Positions 21,132 to 23,430 of a DNA stretch of 23,430 nt are shown here, piece after piece. Source of the stretch: Halanaerobiales bacterium (lineage in GTDB: Bacteria > Bacillota_F > Halanaerobiia > DY22613); contig JAGMES010000066.1 in the NCBI GenBank assembly GCA_023128035.1, forward strand, positions 1-23,430. The letters run 5' to 3'. The notes under the pieces are model-generated. The model worked only from the letters and a program-made list of their open reading frames with translations. It had not been told where the DNA came from and did not search any database. How positions within the stretch are numbered: position 1 is the stretch's first letter; every line of letters starts with the position of its first letter. A program made the position numbers and the translations under genes.

Positions 21132-23227
21132 CACTGGTCTTCACCACTTTCGAAAATTTGGATAAAATAGTCTAAAATCCCCTCATAGATACCCTGTGCA
21201 GCCTTTTGACGAAAATCTTCATCTACTAAAAGAGCTTCCTCTTCTTTTTTGGAGAGAAAAGCTACTTCAACCAGTGCTGCCGGCATTGTTGTATGATTTA
21301 GAACATAAAAATTAGATGATTTAACACCACGATCATAAAGTTGAATCTGATTAATTAATTGAATCTGAATAGCTTGAGCTAGTTGACTAGATCCCCCCTG
21401 ACGGCTAGCAGAAATGAATGTTTCTGTTCCACCAGGCTCATCCCCCACAAAAGAATTACAATGAATACTAATAAAAATCTCTGCATTTAACTGATTAGCT
21501 AAATCAACCCGTTCACCCAGAGTTGGATAAACATCTTTATCCCGAGTCATGATCACAGTAGCACCCATGCTTTTCAATAACTCTTTTGTTTTCATTCCTA
21601 TATCTAATGTAATATCTTTCTCAAATTTTCCGTTAGCAGAAACTGCACCCGGATCAATACCACCATGTCCAGGATCAAGAACAATCAACTTCCCAAAAAG
21701 CGGGTTCTGCCCTAAACCAACCTCAATTTTCTGTGATCTCTTTTCAGATATAACTTGATGACTTACATATTGTGTTAAATCAAAAACTATCCTTACCTTA
21801 TCAGGATACTGATGCATTCTAATATTTTTGATAATCCCTTTTTCACTAAGAATTTGGTCAGTCTGAAGTTTAGAAATCGCTCCAAAAAGATCAACTATCA
21901 ACCGATCTGGATTTGGTAAATACCAGGCATTATAGGTTATAGGGGTACTGGTTTTAATCACTATTCGTTGATTTACACCTTCCATAATACCAATACTCAC
22001 CAGTTCATTATCACTATACTCTTCGCCAACATCTAACAAAACTATATCAATACCATCTTCAGTATTTTTCTTAGTATCATCTAGTTCATCAGGCGTCTGA
22101 AATGGTTTTTCTTCTGGAAAATCCTCTGTATTTCCAGATTCTTTTACTTTTACTATTATTTCTTTAGCAGTTTCACCACGAAGAATGTTGTACTCAATTT
22201 TATCAGAAAGATCCAGAACTAATCGAGCAACTTGAGGTTCCCAGGACATTTGACTTGCACGAACTTTTTTTATTAAACTATGAGTAATAGATATAGTTTT
22301 CTCGGAAAGTTGTAACGTCTGATCCATAAGATCAATTACTAGACGATGAGGATTAGTTAATTCTAGTATCTTATAATCTCGAATTTCTCCAGTTGATTTA
22401 ATGGATATCCCTTGTTTTTTTAATTCAACCTCTCTAATCCCTGGAGCAAAAGCAACTTTCAATATAAATCCTTCAGAACCCATCTCTTCAGATATATCAT
22501 ATTTTACTAAATTATTAAACTCCATGACAATTCGAACAGTCTCCGTATCATGCTGAGCAATCTTAACACTTTTAAAGGCATAAGTTTCTTCCAATAAACT
22601 AGTTACCTTTGCAGCTAAAGCGGATTCTTCTAAATCAATCACTAAACGATCTGGTGCACTTAATACATGCGAAGTAAATGGAATCTTCTTGGTCGAGGTG
22701 ATCACTAAAGTTTCACCTGTTAAGCTTTCTTCATAACTCAAATCCCGCACCCAATTAGATGGCTTATAAACTTTAGCTATCTTCTTTTCATCATCCCATT
22801 TTAATAATAAACCAAAATGTTGAGCGAAAAAATTCAGCGGAATCATCGTTTGTCCTTCAATAATCTGGGGTACAACCGATAATCTTTCATCATATATTCC
22901 GCTGATAGTATCCTGTTTACCTGGATTAATTGAAACTATTGGGTTATTTATCTGCATCCTAATCTGATATTCGCGATCAAATTTAAAATTAAGAACTTTA
23001 AGTAATCCAAACCATTCTATCTCTCCATCAAAACCTTCCACCACACTCCTTGCGGGAGCAAGAATCTCATCATTTTCTAATACAAATGGTACATCGTCGA
23101 ACCTCTTATCCAAAATTTGCATAGTCATTTTATCTAGAGCTAAAGCCTGCCGAGAGACTATTCCTCCTAAGACCATAATTATAACAAAAACAAATAATAC
23201 ATTATATAAAATTTTACGTTTTATCAT
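21131..23227 (-). CDS. AMIN-domain N-acetylmuramoyl-L-alanine amidase
   Basis: The 698-aa exported enzyme cuts the bond between muramic acid and L-alanine of peptidoglycan. It has a signal peptide or anchor (residues 7-30), then a copper-amine-oxidase-N-like domain (about 36-155; ILAPARSVVEGF, MIPLNFFAQHFG). Three AMIN-type repeats follow (about 165-265, 270-365, 395-505), each with a variant of PDRLVIDL. The C-terminal Amidase_3 domain (513-690) has the zinc ligands H521 (DPGHGG), E536 (FEKD) and H589 (SIHCN), and the catalytic E654 (LVEVAF). The start follows AAAGGAGTGT. It heads an operon with gerM and the DUF2179 gene. The many AMIN repeats suggest targeting to a septum or wall site. Confidence 0.95.
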   Translation of the reverse strand: MIKRKILYNVLFVFVIIMVLGGIVSRQALALDKMTMQILDKRFDDVPFVLENDEILAPARSVVEGFDGEIEWFGLLKVLNFKFDREYQIRMQINNPIVSINPGKQDTISGIYDERLSVVPQIIEGQTMIPLNFFAQHFGLLLKWDDEKKIAKVYKPSNWVRDLSYEESLTGETLVITSTKKIPFTSHVLSAPDRLVIDLEESALAAKVTSLLEETYAFKSVKIAQHDTETVRIVMEFNNLVKYDISEEMGSEGFILKVAFAPGIREVELKKQGISIKSTGEIRDYKILELTNPHRLVIDLMDQTLQLSEKTISITHSLIKKVRASQMSWEPQVARLVLDLSDKIEYNILRGETAKEIIVKVKESGNTEDFPEEKPFQTPDELDDTKKNTEDGIDIVLLDVGEEYSDNELVSIGIMEGVNQRIVIKTSTPITYNAWYLPNPDRLIVDLFGAISKLQTDQILSEKGIIKNIRMHQYPDKVRIVFDLTQYVSHQVISEKRSQKIEVGLGQNPLFGKLIVLDPGHGGIDPGAVSANGKFEKDITLDIGMKTKELLKSMGATVIMTRDKDVYPTLGERVDLANQLNAEIFISIHCNSFVGDEPGGTETFISASRQGGSSQLAQAIQIQLINQIQLYDRGVKSSNFYVLNHTTMPAALVEVAFLSKKEEEALLVDEDFRQKAAQGIYEGILDYFIQIFESGEDQ

Positions 23228-23292
23228 ATCTACACTCCTTTATTACTACTCTTACCTCTACATTTAGGGCTTGAAATATACTTCTCGTTTAT

Positions 23293-23417
23293 TGGTCGAA
23301 TTTCCTTCAAAGATAAATTATTTTGGGGAAAATAGTGAGGATATGATAAGGAACAATCTTATGCAGAATAAAAATACAACTTAAAAGAAAAACTATTTCT
23401 ATAACATGATTCGACCA
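23293..23417. repeat. Inverted pair of 9-bp TGGTCGAAT motifs upstream of the amidase gene
   Basis: TGGTCGAAT (23293-23301) and its exact reverse complement ATTCGACCA (23409-23417) flank about 107 bp of AT-rich DNA. Each is one base off the Spo0A box TGTCGAA/TTCGACA. No clear promoter or other gene was seen in 23228-23430. Confidence 0.3.
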
Positions 23418-23430
23418 CAAAAAGTATTTT

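Overview
The window looks like chromosomal DNA of a low-GC, anaerobic, probably spore-forming Firmicute (Clostridia or Halanaerobiales type). The grounds are strong AGGAGG-type ribosome binding sites, consensus sigma-A promoters, a coenzyme B12-dependent glutamate mutase operon, and three cell-wall/germination-type genes (SleB-like hydrolase, GerMN protein, AMIN amidase). The genus is not certain. No rRNA, tRNA or CRISPR array was seen.

Left part (1-3310): an accessory, signalling-like region. It holds the 5' part of a helical-repeat (TPR-like) gene, a 30-bp inverted repeat made of two mirror-image sigma-A promoters, a short region resembling a decayed type I toxin/antisense-RNA locus, and a small protein with two helix-turn-helix domains. 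It then has a minus-strand operon (promoter 3133-3161, terminator 1541-1568) with a TPR protein followed by two paralogous 54-55 aa secreted peptides and the relic of a third. The gene order and sizes are those of Rap-Phr/RRNPP peptide-signalling cassettes, and this is the best candidate for an undescribed system here.

Middle (3240-10140): housekeeping and cell-envelope genes, all on the minus strand. They are rph and rdgB with an upstream P-loop protein, a SleB-type hydrolase followed by a 427-aa protein with a LolA-like N-terminal half, an IS200-type single-gene insertion (tnpA), and two membrane proteins.

Metabolic operon (10104-18620, minus): gntR-type regulator, murI, glmS, glmL, glmE, mal, then an AtuA/DUF1446 protein and a DUF4387 protein, closed by a strong terminator. 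Glutamate mutase (GlmS+GlmE, with GlmL as its ATPase partner) makes 3-methylaspartate, which methylaspartate ammonia-lyase turns into mesaconate plus ammonia. No recognised mesaconate hydratase or citramalate lyase follows; the AtuA/DUF4387 pair sits where they would be expected. Glutamate racemase could feed D-glutamate into the route.

Right part (18800-23430): a plus-strand lipoprotein of the zinc phospholipase C/S1-P1 type, an unannotated 33-aa cysteine-rich peptide gene, and a minus-strand operon of an AMIN-domain N-acetylmuramoyl-L-alanine amidase, a GerMN protein and a UPF0316/DUF2179 membrane protein. In Bacillus racE, gerM, rph and the rdgB homologue ysnA lie together; here the same genes are scattered over 17 kb with the glutamate mutase operon in between.
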